Positions 21,725 through 34,066 of a stretch of 64,000 nt of DNA are shown piece after piece. Each line of letters starts with the position of its first letter. Positions within the stretch are counted from its first letter, which is position 1. The stretch is from Maylandia zebra (taxonomy: Eukaryota; Chordata; Actinopteri; Cichliformes; Cichlidae). The DNA lies in contig NC_135170.1 of NCBI RefSeq assembly GCF_041146795.1, positions 6,784,033 to 6,848,032 of the forward strand, in the 5' to 3' direction. Position numbers and translations under genes: made by a program. The notes below the pieces were generated by a model. The model was not told where the DNA came from. It saw nothing but the letters and a program-made list of their open reading frames with translations, and made no database searches.

Positions 21725-24700
21725 AGACTTTTTGGAATGATATTCTCTTGATAGATGAATCAAAGTTCATCAAAAAAGTAATACGACACATTTTCAAACA
21801 CACATCAGATGTAAAAGATCATAAGTACTTGAGGTATGTCCTAGTTGACCAATGAATCCAATGAATATTTTAGCATTTTTAAATCATCAATAATTTGTAA
21901 TTGAAACAAACAGGAAAAAAACTGCAATATTAAGTCTTCACGATTGGTCAAACTTTCACCAAGTCATGATGTCTAGGCAAAGAAGGCAATACTGTCTTCT
22001 GATGGCAAAGCTGCTATCATGTTTTTTGCAAAAATGATTTCTGATGAAAAAAGTTTTTCCTTAGTTTACATGTGCTTTTTGTTAACATATATCCATGGAA
22101 GGGCAGGATGGTCCCAGGACAGAGCCATACTGTTAAATTTAAGTTAATACAGGTCAAAATAAACAATAATGAAAGCGTATACATGCATTATAAGTGACTA
22201 AAGAGATCTATAATTATTAGTCACCAGGGGTCTATTAGAGGTTTGTGAAAGCAACATGTGTGTATGTGCTTGCATGTCAGGGCACTGTGACTGACTTATG
22301 TAGAGCAGGTCCTGCCACACCAGAGTGACACATTAAAGTATTGCTACACTGTGTCGGGATTCACAAGGACTGCCTCATCTTCTGCTGTGAGAATCAGTGC
22401 AAGTGATCACACAGTGACATTGGTCAGGAACTTAAGGCTACGCACTGTGACACACACGACTCCTCTGGTGTCATTTGTTTTGACATTGATGGTAAGCTGA
22501 GGTTTTTCCTCTGAGCCTTTGCTGTCTCTTGTCTTCTGGTTAAAAAGAGTAAACATGTGATTATGCTCAAGATGATTCACCTGAACACACCAGTGGTTAG
22601 ACTCTTTTCATTTCCAAGTTGTTCAGACTCTGTCACCACATTAAAACTTAGTGGTTATCTGTAAGTGTATTTTTTTTTTAATTTGCAAAGTTAATATTAT
22701 GAAAATGAGAATTTCCCCTCCAGCCAGTCTTTATTGCTTATTATGTTAAAAATAGTTTATTGTCTTTTTGTCTCTTTTAATTGTTTCATTAGTCTTTGTT
22801 TTCTTTGGACATTTTAGATTATCTTGCCTTTGGATTTTATCAGTAAACTTGGTCAGTCTGCTCCTGCCTTTCAGCATCTTTGTTGCTTTTTCCAGACGTC
22901 ATTGTCTCAACACTTGGGTCTACTGAAGAAATAATCAGCAACAAAGCACAAAACTCCAAAATGTTCTTTGGCTATTAAACTTGGAAGCACTTTTTTTAAG
23001 TTAATCACTGTCATAGACTGTATTATTGGACCTTATGTTTACGCTTGTTGCTCCTGGACACATTTCTTATTTTATTGAGACCTGTACAATTTTAACAAGC
23101 TATTCCATGCTCTGGTGTAGTTGGACAAAAAATGTATCCAACCATCTGTGTAAATGACCGCAGTAAGCTGAGAAAAATCGGCTGCACTGAAAAGAGAAAA
23201 GTGGGATTTTCTAGAAGTAGTCACAAACTCTGCTTGTTATTGTAAGAGAATTTTAACATATTGTGGAAAGAATGACGAACACAATCATATATTTGCATTC
23301 TTTCAGCACTTTTTATTCCCAGTTGCTGCTCCTTAAACCCTCGGCTGCAGCTTTTCAGCTGCCAGCCACACATATACAACAACAAAGCTTCTTAGGTCCC
23401 AGCACGTTTAATAGGGGAGGTGTGATGAGCTGATCAAGCTCAGGTGTGTCCACCTCCCCCGCAGCCGCGCCACAAACCACGCCCCTCCACACATATCATT
23501 GTAATCGACTAGTAATATAAAATATTTATTATAGCTTCTTTAATTAGGATTGATTAGCAAATAACTAGCCCCACACCTTTAATGTTAACTTGCTAATCAA
23601 TACTGGCCAAAGATATTATACGGTAGCTCAATATTACACCCACCATACAATGGGCACTTTCTGTTTGTGTCAATATCTTGAAGTCTGCCTGTACATTCCT
23701 TCAGGACAATGTAATTTTCCAGGTCATTTCAGTTTCATTCTTTGTCTTTAATGCTGTCATAAAATCAGCTTCTATCCTTTTTTCCCATATGTCTCATTTC
23801 GTAGATTAAGTTGGAACTTAGTGATAAGGGTCACTGGCAGTGTAAACATATCCTCCTGGGTAGACACCTACACACACGCGCGCACACACTCTGTGGTCAG
23901 TAATTGCCTTGCCCTTTTAGCAATGCATTATCACAGGTAATATTTGTGGAAGGAACTAAGGTATGTTAGCTTCCCCAAACAAACCTACATTCTCCATCAA
24001 GTGCACACAGAGTAAGCTATTGGCTACTATGTTTGCTCAGCGAACAGAGAAGGGTTGAGTGCAAAGATGTTTATACAGCTTTCATTGACTCTGTGTGAAT
24101 GATAAAGAGACAACAGAGAGACGGGCGAGTAAGCTGGAGAAATGAGTTCCAGTCATTCAGTGACTGGAATGACACACACACGCACACCTTCATATACGTC
24201 ACTACCAAGAACTTATCTGTAGTATCTCACACACACCTTCAGACACCAAGCTACTTTTTGCACAGTACTCAGTGTTTTGCACATTTCCATTGCACTGTCT
24301 TGTGTCTGTATCGTCTTGTCTTGTTTTTGCAATTTTTGCACACTGCACAGTATTGATAGGATTTTGTTAAGGATTTTTACAAACCAAACACAAATGTCCT
24401 TGATTTATGTTTAAAGTTTATTTACACATATAGAGATTTATATTTGAGAGGTGACTGAGAAATTAATTAGCACACATTACAATCAACTACATTCCAATTC
24501 CTACACCTGGAAAATAAAACACTTCCTTCAAGATTAATTTCTTACCTTCCAGGCAGTCGTTTGTTTCACTTCAAGCAAAGAAAAAAAGAAAATTAATCAA
24601 AAACCTGCATAAAGTGTTACATCTTTATTTATTTATTATATTCTCTCAAAGCTGTGTCATAATGCAGCAGACTCATTACATTTGATTTTTTATGGATTTC

Positions 24701-25440
24701 ACACTTTGCACTGACATCTAATGTTTGATTGTATTTTTCACTTCTTATGTTTCAGTGGCATTGTGTTACATTTACCTTACTCACCTCAGTGTGAGTTCAA
24801 CAGAGTAATTCAAGCTGGACACAAAAGGCACACGGCATAATAAATAAGTGGTGGGGTTTGACAACTGATATCTGTCAAATTAGTTATATTTCAGTAATAT
24901 GTAATATCGCTCTGCTTTCACAAAATCCTCCTTAATATAAAAATGTGAAATGTGGATTGTTCATTTTATTTCTGTGCAACATTATCCACAATGAGCCTTA
25001 TTAGAAAACAAATCTACCCCAAACCAAGAGTCCTTCATCAATGCTAGTCCACATCTAGGCTCTTTTTGGCACATTGTTGTTTTACAAATCAAGTTCAAAG
25101 TATTAGGTGTTTATAAAAGTGACATTCCACATTGAAGTTGCTCTGATCAGTGAACAAACTTGAAGATCTTAGTCCACCAAATCTTCATTGTCACCAAAAG
25201 ATCCTGAACCACAAGTTACTGACAGCTCCTATGTGGGACGGCTTTCAGAGGAAATCCTTTTGAGTTCCATCTCTGCTGAATTGAAAAATCTGTGGACTGG
25301 ATTTCTCCCCTAGCCTGTCACAGAGTGACGCTGAAAAACTAATTCAGGCATTTATTAATGCTAGGCTGTACCACCATTCATTATTATGCAAATGCACTAA
25401 AAACTCCCTGAAAAGCCTTAAATTACACTCAAAATGCTGC
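21725..25440. other. Intergenic, no gene recognised
   Basis: AT-rich sequence with no frame I can assign. The GC-richer part at 23330-23490 (many CCTCC/CCGCAG blocks) may be a degraded transposon. I saw no matching termini. Confidence 0.35.
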
Positions 25441-25451
25441 AGTGAGAATGT

Positions 25452-26430
25452 TAAGATAAGATAACCTTTATTAGTCCCACACGTGGGAAATTTGTTTTGT
25501 CACAGCAGGAAGTGGACAGTGCAAAAGTTATGAGGCAAAAATTAGAATACAATAAGAATAAATACAGTACACAACTGTACAGAATAGAATAAAATAAAAT
25601 ACTATATACAGTAGAATAAAATAAAATAAATATACAATAAGATAAAAATAGAATACAAATACAAATACTATATACAACTGAGTAAAAATACAACGATGAC
25701 AGAAAGGATTATTGCACTTAGTATTATTGCATATGTATGGATGTGTGTGCTTGATCAGTTAAAGTCTTTATTATGGAGTCTGACAGCAGTGGGGAGGAAA
25801 GACCTGCGAAATCTCTCCGTCCCACACCGTGGGTGCCGCAGTCTCCCACTGAAGGAGCTGCTCAGTGCTGTCACAGTCTGCTGCATGGGGTGGGAGATGT
25901 TGTCCAACAGGGATGACAGCTTAGCCGCCGTTCTCCTGTCACTCACCACCTCCACTGGGTCCAGAGGGCATCCTAGAACAGAGCTGGCCCTTCGGATCAC
26001 CCTGTTCAGTCTCTTCCTGTCCCCAGCAGAGATGCTGCCGCCCCAGCAGACCACACCATAAAAGATAGCAGAAGCCACAACAGAGTCATAGAATTTCTTC
26101 AGGAGTGGGCCCTCCACTCCAAACGACCTGAGTCTCCGCAGCAGGTACAGCCTGCTCTGCCCTTTCCTGTAGAGGGCGTCTGAGTTATGAGTCCAGTCCA
26201 GTCTATTGTTCAGATGAACACCAAGGTACCTGTAGCTGTCCACAGCCTCAATGTCCATACCTTGGATGTTCAGTGGTTGCAGTGGAGAATGCTTGTGCCT
26301 GCGGAAGTCTACCACCAGTTCCTTGGTTTTACTGGCGTTGATCTGGAGGTAGTTCAGCTGGCACCAGTCCACAAAGTCTTGGGTCAGACCTCTGTACTCA
26401 GGCCCTCTTCTGTGGTACCAGTTTGGTTTT
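25452..26430 (-). mobile_element. 5'-truncated LINE, RT C-terminal part plus 3' UTR
   Basis: The minus-strand frame 26459-25755 encodes the RT thumb and tail: FVDWCQLNYLQINASKTKELVVDF, then YRYLGVHLNNRLDW, YLLRRLRSFGV, and a C-terminus ending FRRSFLPTAVRLHNK. The 3' UTR follows to a TTATC-repeat tail at about 25452-25475 (AATAAAGGTTATCTTATC). Coding sequence begins in the middle of the RT, so the FADD box and endonuclease are missing. It is a jockey/L2-type element whose exact family I did not fix. Confidence 0.8.
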
Positions 26431-26464
26431 AAGAGACAGACACCATCTCTACTTTTCATGATAA

Positions 26465-26850
26465 AAAGCTTTGCTTTTTGCTAAAGCATATAGTTCAGGC
26501 TGGATCAGGTGACACTAAGCCATCCTAAAGCTGCAATAGGTTGCTGGGGGGCTTCCCACGATGCAGTGAGTGTTTCTTCTTCACTTGCCTCTTTTTATTC
26601 TCTGTTTATACACCACATTGCATTTAATAAACAGTTATTATTAATTATTAATCTCTGGTTTTCCTTCACAGTGTGTCTGTTGTCCTCTCTCCTCAGACCC
26701 ACATGACTCATCATGGCAGATGGCTCCCCCTCCCTGAGCCTGGTTCTGCTGGAGGTTTCTTCCTGTTAAAAAGTTGTTTTTCCTCCCCACTGTCGCCAGG
26801 TGCTTGCTCGGGGGTCATCTGATAGTTGGGGTTTTCTCTGTATTATTGTA
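26465..26850 (+). repeat. Dispersed fish repeat (retroposon 3' region)
   Basis: Contains GCTGGATCAGGTGACACTAA, CTGCAATAGGTTGCTGGGGG and TTCTGCTGGAGGTTTCTTCC, phrases I recognise from a very common fish repeat. The full consensus ends with the same TTGTGATTTGG tail seen at 19645-19745. It is truncated here at both ends. Confidence 0.55.
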
Positions 26851-27921
26851 AGAAACAAAAAACTAACAAAGAAAAACAAAAGTCACAATAAAACACTGAG
26901 TAGCCATGCACCTAGTTTTGCACCATGTCTCACAATAAGATATAACATTTATATCAGAAATTCAACAGTGTTGTCCTTAAGGTGCAAACCACAAGAGTAC
27001 AGTTTAGAGAATCATGTGAATAGAATACATTCTAGAAGAACAAACAAAGCAAAGAGTTCTTTTCCTTGACAAGCAAGCTCCTTTTCCCCTCCTAAACGCT
27101 ACTTCACATTCCCCTTTGTCTTTGCAGATGCAACCAGCGGGATCAGTCAGGCCTGAAAGTCTCTCTTAAGCATGCTGGTAATGTTCTTGTCAGAAAGCTC
27201 ATTTAGCCCAGTAGGTCCACAATGTGTGAAAGTGCTACAAGCATTTGAGCCCCACTCCATGTCTCATCCATGACATTTTTGACTTAATTCTCTTCACTCC
27301 CATGTGCATGGCCTCTTAATTGGTACGATAATGACTGCAAACCAACTGCTCTGTAGAGAGGACGATCAATAAGTGCTATAGATCTATATGAGGAAGTTCT
27401 CCACTCAAGCTTATCTATTGAATTTAAACCCTCTCTTGCTTTCAGTAAATCCTGTCCACTCTGTTTTGGACAAGTAACAAGGCTCATAGAAACCTTTTTA
27501 AAGCACTTTGAGTGGTTAGGAAGAACGTAAATGTAACTCTAGTCCATATTTCCACTAGAAGATCATTTTATTTAAGAATAAAATAATTATGAGGGTAAAT
27601 GCACTGTGATGGCCAAACCCGTGGCCACACTCTAAATTCGGTAACTTTTGTATTTTCATTCTTCATTTGAACATAGTAATACATTTTAGTTGCCAATAAT
27701 TTCATTGATTGGTTTGGATACATTTGTTCTATTTGTAAGCGCGCACATTTAGTTTACTTATGTATTCATACTACTTCATTTCTTTGCTTTCTGACTAACC
27801 TTTGTCTTTTTATTTCTTACCTGCCATCATCCCTGGGAGTTGCTGGACAAAAGATGGCAGCCAGGGTTTGAAACCATTAAATATGAAGAAGATAATTGGA
27901 CCACACCACCACTTCCTGCTG
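26851..27921. other. Intergenic, no gene recognised
   Basis: No convincing exon. Near 27505 AAAGCACTTTGAGTGG resembles a SINE tail, but no head was found. Confidence 0.35.
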
Positions 27922-27951
27922 AAGGGGGAATGTCCATCCATCCATCCATCT

Positions 27952-29862
27952 TCATCCGCTTTGTCCGGGGCCGGGTCGCGGGGGCAGCAGCCTAAGCAAA
28001 GAGGCCCAGACCTCCCTCTCCCCAGCCACCTCCTCCAGCTTATCCGGGGGAATACCAAGGCGTTCCCAGGCCAGCCGAGAGATATAATCTCTCCAGCGTG
28101 TCCTGGGTCTGCCCCGGGGCCTCCTCCCGGTGGGACATGCCTGGAACTCCTCACCCAGGAGGCGCCCAGGGGGCATCCTTGTCAGATGCCCGAACCACCT
28201 CAGCTGGCTCCTTTCGATGTGGAGCAGCAGCTGCTCTACTCTGAGCCCCTCCCAGATGGCCGAACTTCTCACCCTATCTCTAAGGGAGAGGCCAGCCACC
28301 CTTCGGAGGAAGCTCATTTCTGCCGCTTGTATCCGCGATCTCGTTCTTTCGGTCACTACCCACAGCTCGTGGCCATAGGTGAGGGTAGGGACGTAGATCG
28401 ACCGGTAAATTGAGAGCTTCGCTTTTACACTCAGCTCCCTCTTCACCACGACGGACCAGTGTAGCGTCCGCATTACTGCAGCTGCAGCCCCAATCCGTCT
28501 GTCAATCTCCGGCTCCCTTCTCCCATCACTCGCGAACAAGACCCCGAGATACTTGAACTCCTCCACTTGGGGCAGGAACTCATCCCCGACCCGGAGTGGG
28601 CACTCCACCTTTTTCCGGCTGAGAACCATGGCCTCAGATTTGGAGGTGCTGATCCTCATTCCCGCTGCTTCACACTCGGCTGCGAACCGTTCCAGTGCGA
28701 GCTGGAGGCCCTCACCCGATGAAGCCAACAGAACCACATCATCTGCAAAAATCAGAGATGAGATTCTGAGGCCACCAAAGCGAAAGCCCTCCGCCACTTG
28801 GCTGCGCCTAGAAATCCTGTCCATAAAAATTATGAACAGAACCGGAGACAAAGGGCAGCCCTGGCGGAGCCCATCACCCACCAGGAACGAGTCCGACTTA
28901 TTGCCGGCAATGCGAACCAAGCTCTTGCAACGGTTGTATAGGGATCGAATGGCCCGTAGCAATGGGCCAGACACCCCATATTCCCGCAACACCTCCCACA
29001 GGACACCCCGAGGGACACGGTCGAATGCCTTCTCCAAGTCCACAAAACACATGTAGACTGGTTGGGCAAACTCCCATGCACCCTCAAGTATCCTGGAGAG
29101 GATAAAGAGCTGGTCCAGTGTTCCACGACCAGGACGAAAACCGCATTGTTCCTCCTGTATCCGAGGTTCGACTAACGGACGAACTCTCCTTTCCAGCACC
29201 CTGGCATAGACTTTCCCAGGGAGGCTGAGGAGTGTGATCCCCCTGTAGTTGGAACACACCCTCCGGTCCCCTTTCTTAAAGATGGGGACCACCACCCCGG
29301 TCTGCCAGTCCACAGGTACTGCCCCTGATCTCCACGCAACATTGCAGAGGCGTGTCAACCAGGACAGCCCTACAACGTCCAGAGCCTTCAGGAACTCGGG
29401 GCGGACCTCATCAACACCAGGGGCTCTGCCACCAAGGAGTTGTTTAACTGCCTCAGTGACCTCGCCCCCGGAAATTGGCGGGTCATTCCCCTCATCCCCA
29501 GACTCTGCTTCCTCCTCGGAAGACGTGTCAGTGGGATTAAGGAGGTCCTCGAAGTATTCCTTCCACCGCCCGACAATTTTCTCAGTCGACGTCAGCAGCG
29601 CTCCGCCAGCACTATACACAGTGCAGGTAGAGCACCGCTTTCCCCTCCTGAGACGTCTGACGGTTTGCCAGAATCTCTTCGAGGCAGTCCGAAAGTCTTT
29701 TTCCATGGCCTTTCCGAACTCCTCCCACACCCGAGTTTTTGCTTCAGCCACTGCCCAAGCCGCATTCCGCTTGGCCTGTCGATACCTGTCGGCTGCCTCC
29801 GGAGTCCCACAGGCTAACCAAGCCCGATAGGACTCCTTCTTCAGCCTGGTGGCTCCCTTCAC
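27952..29862 (-). pseudogene. LINE reverse transcriptase region, open for 636 codons
   Basis: Reverse transcriptase of the full-length LINE. Motifs in order are GVDEVRPEFLKALDVVG, VVVPIFKKGDRRVCSNYRGI, EEQCGFRPGRGTLDQL, CFVDLEKAFDRVPRGVLW, GLRQGCPLSPVLFIIF, the catalytic FADDVVLLAS, and EEFKYLGVLF. A C-terminal tail has the RRVAGLSLRDRVRSS and TGRRPRGRPRTRWRDY basic motifs. It continues in the same frame as the segment 30147-29863 but is cut from it by one TAG. All RT catalytic residues are retained. Confidence 0.88.
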
Positions 29863-31153
29863 CTATGGTGTCCACCATTTGGTTCGGGGATTACCACCAC
29901 GGCAGGCACCAACCACCTTGCGGCCGCAGCTCAATGCAGCAGCTTCGGCAATGGAGACGCTGAACATGGTCCATTCGGACTCAATGTCCCCAGTCTCCCT
30001 CGGAATGCTGTTGAAGCTCTGCCGGAGGTGTGCGTTGAAGATCTCGCGGACTGGGGCCTCTGCTAGATGTTCCCAGCACACCCTCACTACGCGTTTAGGT
30101 GCACCAGGTCTGTCCAGCGTCCTCCCCCGCCACCTGATCCATCTCATCCACCAGGTGGTGATCAGTTGACAGCTCAGCCCCTCTCTTTACCCGAGTGTCC
30201 AGAACATGTGGTCGCAGGTCTGGTGATACGATTACAAAATCGATCATCGACCTACGGCCTAGAGCGTCCTGGTGCCACGTGCACTTATGGACACTCTTAT
30301 GTTCGAACAGGGTGTTCGTTATGGCCAAACTGTGGTTAGCACAGAAGTCCAATAACAAAGCACCGCTCGGGTTCAGATCAGGGAGGCCGTTCCTCCCAAT
30401 CACGCCCCTCCAGGTCTCGCTGTCGTTACCCACATGAGCATTGAAGTCTCCCAGCAGGACAACAGAGTCTCCAGGTGAAGCACCCTCCAGCACCCCCCCC
30501 CCCCCCCCCCCCCCCAGGGACTCTAAGAAGGCTGGGTACTCTGAACTGCCACTCAGCGCATAAGCGCAGATGACAGTCAGGACCCTTTCCCCGACCCTAA
30601 GGCGCAGGGAACAAACCCTCTCGTCCACCGGGAAAAACCCCAACGTACCGGCAGCAAGCCGAGGGGATATTAGGATACCCACCCCAGCCCGCCGCCTCTC
30701 ACAAGGGGCAACTCCAGACTGAGACAGAGTCCAGCCCCTCTCCAGGAGACTGGTTCCAGAGCCCAAGCCATGTGTAGAGGTGAGCCCGACTATATCTAGC
30801 CGGTACCTCTCAACCTCACGCACTAACTCAGGCTCCTTCCCCACCAGAGAGGTGACATTCCATGTCCCTATTGCCAGTCTTGGCAGCCGGGGGTCAGTCC
30901 GCCAGTGCCTCTGCTCCTGGCCGCCACACGGTACACAATCCACCCGACCCCTATGGCGCCTCCTGCGGGTGGTGGGCCTGCGGGAGGATGGGCCCATGTT
31001 TCCTCTTCGGGCTGTGCCCGGCCGGGCCCCATGGACTAAGGCCCGGCCACCAGACGCTCGCCCTCGGGCACCCTCCCCGGGCCTGGCTCCAGGGCGGGGT
31101 CCCGGTAACCCTATCCCGGGCAGGGTAAACTGTTTCCTCGGTGTCCTTTTCAT
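29863..31153 (-). pseudogene. LINE endonuclease region, broken by a frameshift and a stop
   Basis: Apurinic-endonuclease-like domain that nicks the target DNA. The basic N-terminus is followed by [34 protein letters not shown] and the terminal STDHHL motif. Beyond STDHHLV the frame shifts near 30150 and stops at 30095. The other frame then carries the linker (RVVRVCWEHLAEAP and onward) to the TAG at 29863-29865. The GGG run in the middle comes from 23 consecutive C on the plus strand. Confidence 0.85.
30493..30515. repeat. Poly-C run of 23
   Basis: Twenty-three uninterrupted C, coding for Gly on the LINE's own strand between ESLG and VLEG. The length may be unstable in the genome or in sequencing. 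Confidence 0.95.
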
Positions 31154-31329
31154 AAGGGTCTTATGAATCGTTCTTTGTCTGGTCCCGCACCCAGGGCCAA
31201 TTTGCCATGGGAGACCCTACCAGGGGGCAAAAGCCCCCAGACAACATAGCCCCTGGGATCCCTGGGACACACAAACCCCTCCACCACGATAAGGTAGCGA
31301 TTCAAGGAGGGGACCCAAGGGGGAATGTG

Positions 31330-33900
31330 TGTTTTCTTTACTTTAAAAACAAAGTATTTGTATTTAATTAAATATTTGAGTTTAGGGTTTAATGGGGTTT
31401 TTTGATTTTCTTCTTTAGTGTTTAGTTTATTAACAAACTAGATTGTACTGCATCGTTTGTGATTTATGATTGTGTTTTGTTTGTTACCCCTCATGTGTCA
31501 CAATGGTCTGATCAGCCATTATATATACCCTTGTATGTCATTTCATGTTTAGGTCAATTATGTATGTTTGGGCAGTCATTTGGTTTGTTAAGGTTGCAGT
31601 CTTTGCCTGAGTTCAGTTTTGTTTCTTTGACCTCTTTTATGAGCTCAACATTTATTAGTCTTGTAAATATAATTTTTGGGGGTTAAATAAATGGAAACTA
31701 TATTTTTCTAATAATTCCTGGGCTCCTCCTGTTTTTCAACTCGGTCCATCACATGCACATTATTTGCTTGTGCTGATATTAGGAAAGAAATAAGAGTGAC
31801 CAAAGCAATACCTTTATAAAAATATAAATATATATATAAATGTTTTTATTTGGGTATCTGGCTTAAAAGTTAAGTTGATCAGTTGTACTAAGAACTGAGA
31901 AAATTAAAATTACTATTAATATTCACTAAAATCTATTATTGAAAAAATCTGTTAAATCTAGTTTTCAGGTCCCTTGAAGTCTCTGGCTATTTTTTTTTTT
32001 AACCTGGCAAAACATCCTGACATTTGGTCAGTAAAAGCTCCACAATCCAAACCAAATGGCACAGACAAAGTACTACCACGAAACACAGAATCAGTGACAC
32101 CAATGTCAGTAAATCTGGCCTAAAAATTGAGAACTCAACTAAACCGATTATTATGTGTCACATTCTGCAAATGGCAGAAATACCACTTGTCACCTATAGC
32201 TGTTACCTTGGGTGGCTGTGGATCAGGTGGAGCAGGTCATTTACTGATTAGATGTTTGGTTGTTCAATTCTTGGCTGCTTGAGTCTGCCTGCTAAAGTAC
32301 AGGCAAGATACTGATCCATATTCCATATGTGGCTTTTGTGAATGTATGTGTGTAAATATAAAGCGTGTTCCATAATTTTACCTCTGTTGGTTCAACACTC
32401 AAATTGTCTGAGAAAAAAATAATTATTTTTCTTTCTTTAAATAGACCGTTTCACTGAATTAGCCACAGGTAACAAAACAAACTGAAGGCTCATGCATTGT
32501 GTTTGACATTACAGTTTTTCTGTTAAATGTTTTTGTGCTTTGTTGTTAGAAATATAGAAACCCTGCCTCTAAGCCTGAATGTTTGTTATCACTTGTTGGA
32601 TATTAAGAGATTTAATACACATAAGAATATTTAAGCACATTTCACAACACGTGACTGTGAACTTCAGCTGTTTTACACAGAAATAAAATGCCTCTAGCGT
32701 TCTACTAAAACCTGCTACAGAGAATTTCTTTCTAATCGAAATCTTCAAACTCCACTTGTGAAGGCCTAACCTCACTACTGGCTGTGCAGCTTATTCCATG
32801 TTTGAATATTTCTTTTTGTTTTTGCCTCTCCGTGGTTATTGCAACGGTCTCAAATAAATGAATTCAAATGTTAAAAAAGTACAGAAGTGATGGATTAACC
32901 AGTGAGGAGACAATGACCAACTGTTTAATGAACTACATGCAAACATGTCAGATGTAAAGATGAAGCAGGTCTTCAACCAGGAAAAGAAAACAAAGCAGCA
33001 ACTCAGGCCTGCAGCAAAACACGGATTTCATCAATAAAACGGGAAAAATTCACAGGGGAGTGAAGGCGATGGGGGAGAGGGCTGTGGGTATGCATGACAC
33101 GTAAAGCCATATAGTTCAGGTGCTCATACGTCACAGCTTTGGACTACTGGGAACCTGCGTCATCACGCTTCTTTATTGACGCTGGCACAACTACTTTACG
33201 GTGAAATGACTTTTTGTCCGTCTGTCTGTCCGTCAGCCTCACAGTTGCTCACGTGGCTCCGCCTGGTGGCAGAAATCGCAACAGTTTGAGTCACAGAGTG
33301 AAAGCATTCCGAGCAGACTGACGTGCAACGAAACACAATAAACGTTTTTAGCTAAACTTCAGACACAGTGGTGTGCACGTGGTTAATCTCCACAGATCAG
33401 CCAAAACACAAAGATTTCAGTTTGACTGGGAATATGTATTCCATAACCCAGAGTTGATTCACTGCTGCCCCGAATACACGGAAACCTCAGCCAGCAAGAA
33501 CGAATCACTTTGTTTGGACAACTACTGGTTTCCATTTGGACATGTTGGATCATATTTGACTGATTTCTCGTGAGATACATATCGAATGTAACAGGTTGCT
33601 TTACTGGATAGTTGAGCCAGGACTTCTGGTGGCCAGATAAGCCCAGTCTGGGTTATGCAGAGCTTTGAGTAAACAGATGGAAACTCACTAAACATTCTTT
33701 TTTTTTTTTTTTCTTTTTGCACTGATGCAGCTTTTGAGTGTCATGGCCCAAAATGTCATCAGAAACACAAGACTGACTGCGTGACCGACTCCTTAGTAAT
33801 GTCTCATCATCATCATCACCATCGCTATCTGACTCATTCGGCCTCTACTCCCACCCGTCTCCCTCACACACTCACGCGGTGTAACCCCTCCCTTCTCCGC
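31330..33900. other. Intergenic between the LINE and pyya
   Basis: AT-rich, with a SINE head at 32212-32318. A T run at 33699-33712 and GC-richer sequence from 33830 precede the pyya promoter. No other gene was seen. Confidence 0.45.
32212..32318 (+). mobile_element. SINE head, degenerate and 3'-truncated
   Basis: GTGGCTGTGGATCAGGTGGAGCAGG with TTTACTGATTAGATGTTTGG and GTTCAATTCTTGGC follows the tRNA-like head of the SINEs at 61124 and 40913. Only about 105 bp is recognisable. Confidence 0.65.
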
Positions 33901-33913
33901 TGCTGCTAAACTG

Positions 33914-33920
33914 TATAAAT
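33914..33920 (+). promoter_or_regulatory. pyya: TATA box, probable pyya promoter
   Basis: TATAAAT lies about 150 bp before a good donor site (34067). The 5' untranslated exon would begin near 33945. Confidence 0.6.
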
Positions 33921-33944
33921 AACCTCTGTCGGAGTTTGGAAGCA

Positions 33945-34066
33945 AGGTACAGCGACCTGCAGAGTGAAAACAAGACACCGAGGAGGAGAGAGAGTAAACC
34001 CTCTGCTGCTGCGAGAGACCACCTGTGGCTGCCACGTCTACCTGTAACCTCCAAAGTCTTCTCAAA
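33945..34066 (+). other. pyya: Probable 5' untranslated exon of pyya
   Basis: Starts about 25 bp after the TATA box and ends at a consensus donor (GTAAGT at 34067). NPY-family genes usually have an untranslated first exon, and coding exon 2 here starts exactly with the ATG, so a separate 5' UTR exon is required. The start is inferred, not observed. Confidence 0.6.

Larger units (their letters stand above)
27934..31316 (-). mobile_element. Full-length APE-type non-LTR retrotransposon
   Basis: 3383 bp flanked by an exact 12-bp target duplication, AAGGGGGAATGT, at 27922-27933 and 31317-31328. On the minus strand it has a 5' UTR of about 160 bp, an apurinic-like endonuclease region (31153-30095), a linker and reverse transcriptase (to 27952), and a short (TGGA)n tail at 27934-27950. 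Both ends are present, which is rare for a LINE. Three defects are visible: a frameshift near 30150, one TAG at 29863-29865, and an expanded C run at 30493-30515. The clade is unassigned; it is a very common teleost family. Confidence 0.92.

Noticed and set aside
28553-29830. Long plus-strand frames across the full-length LINE
   Set aside because: They are shadows of the minus-strand RT, Ser/Pro-rich without any domain.
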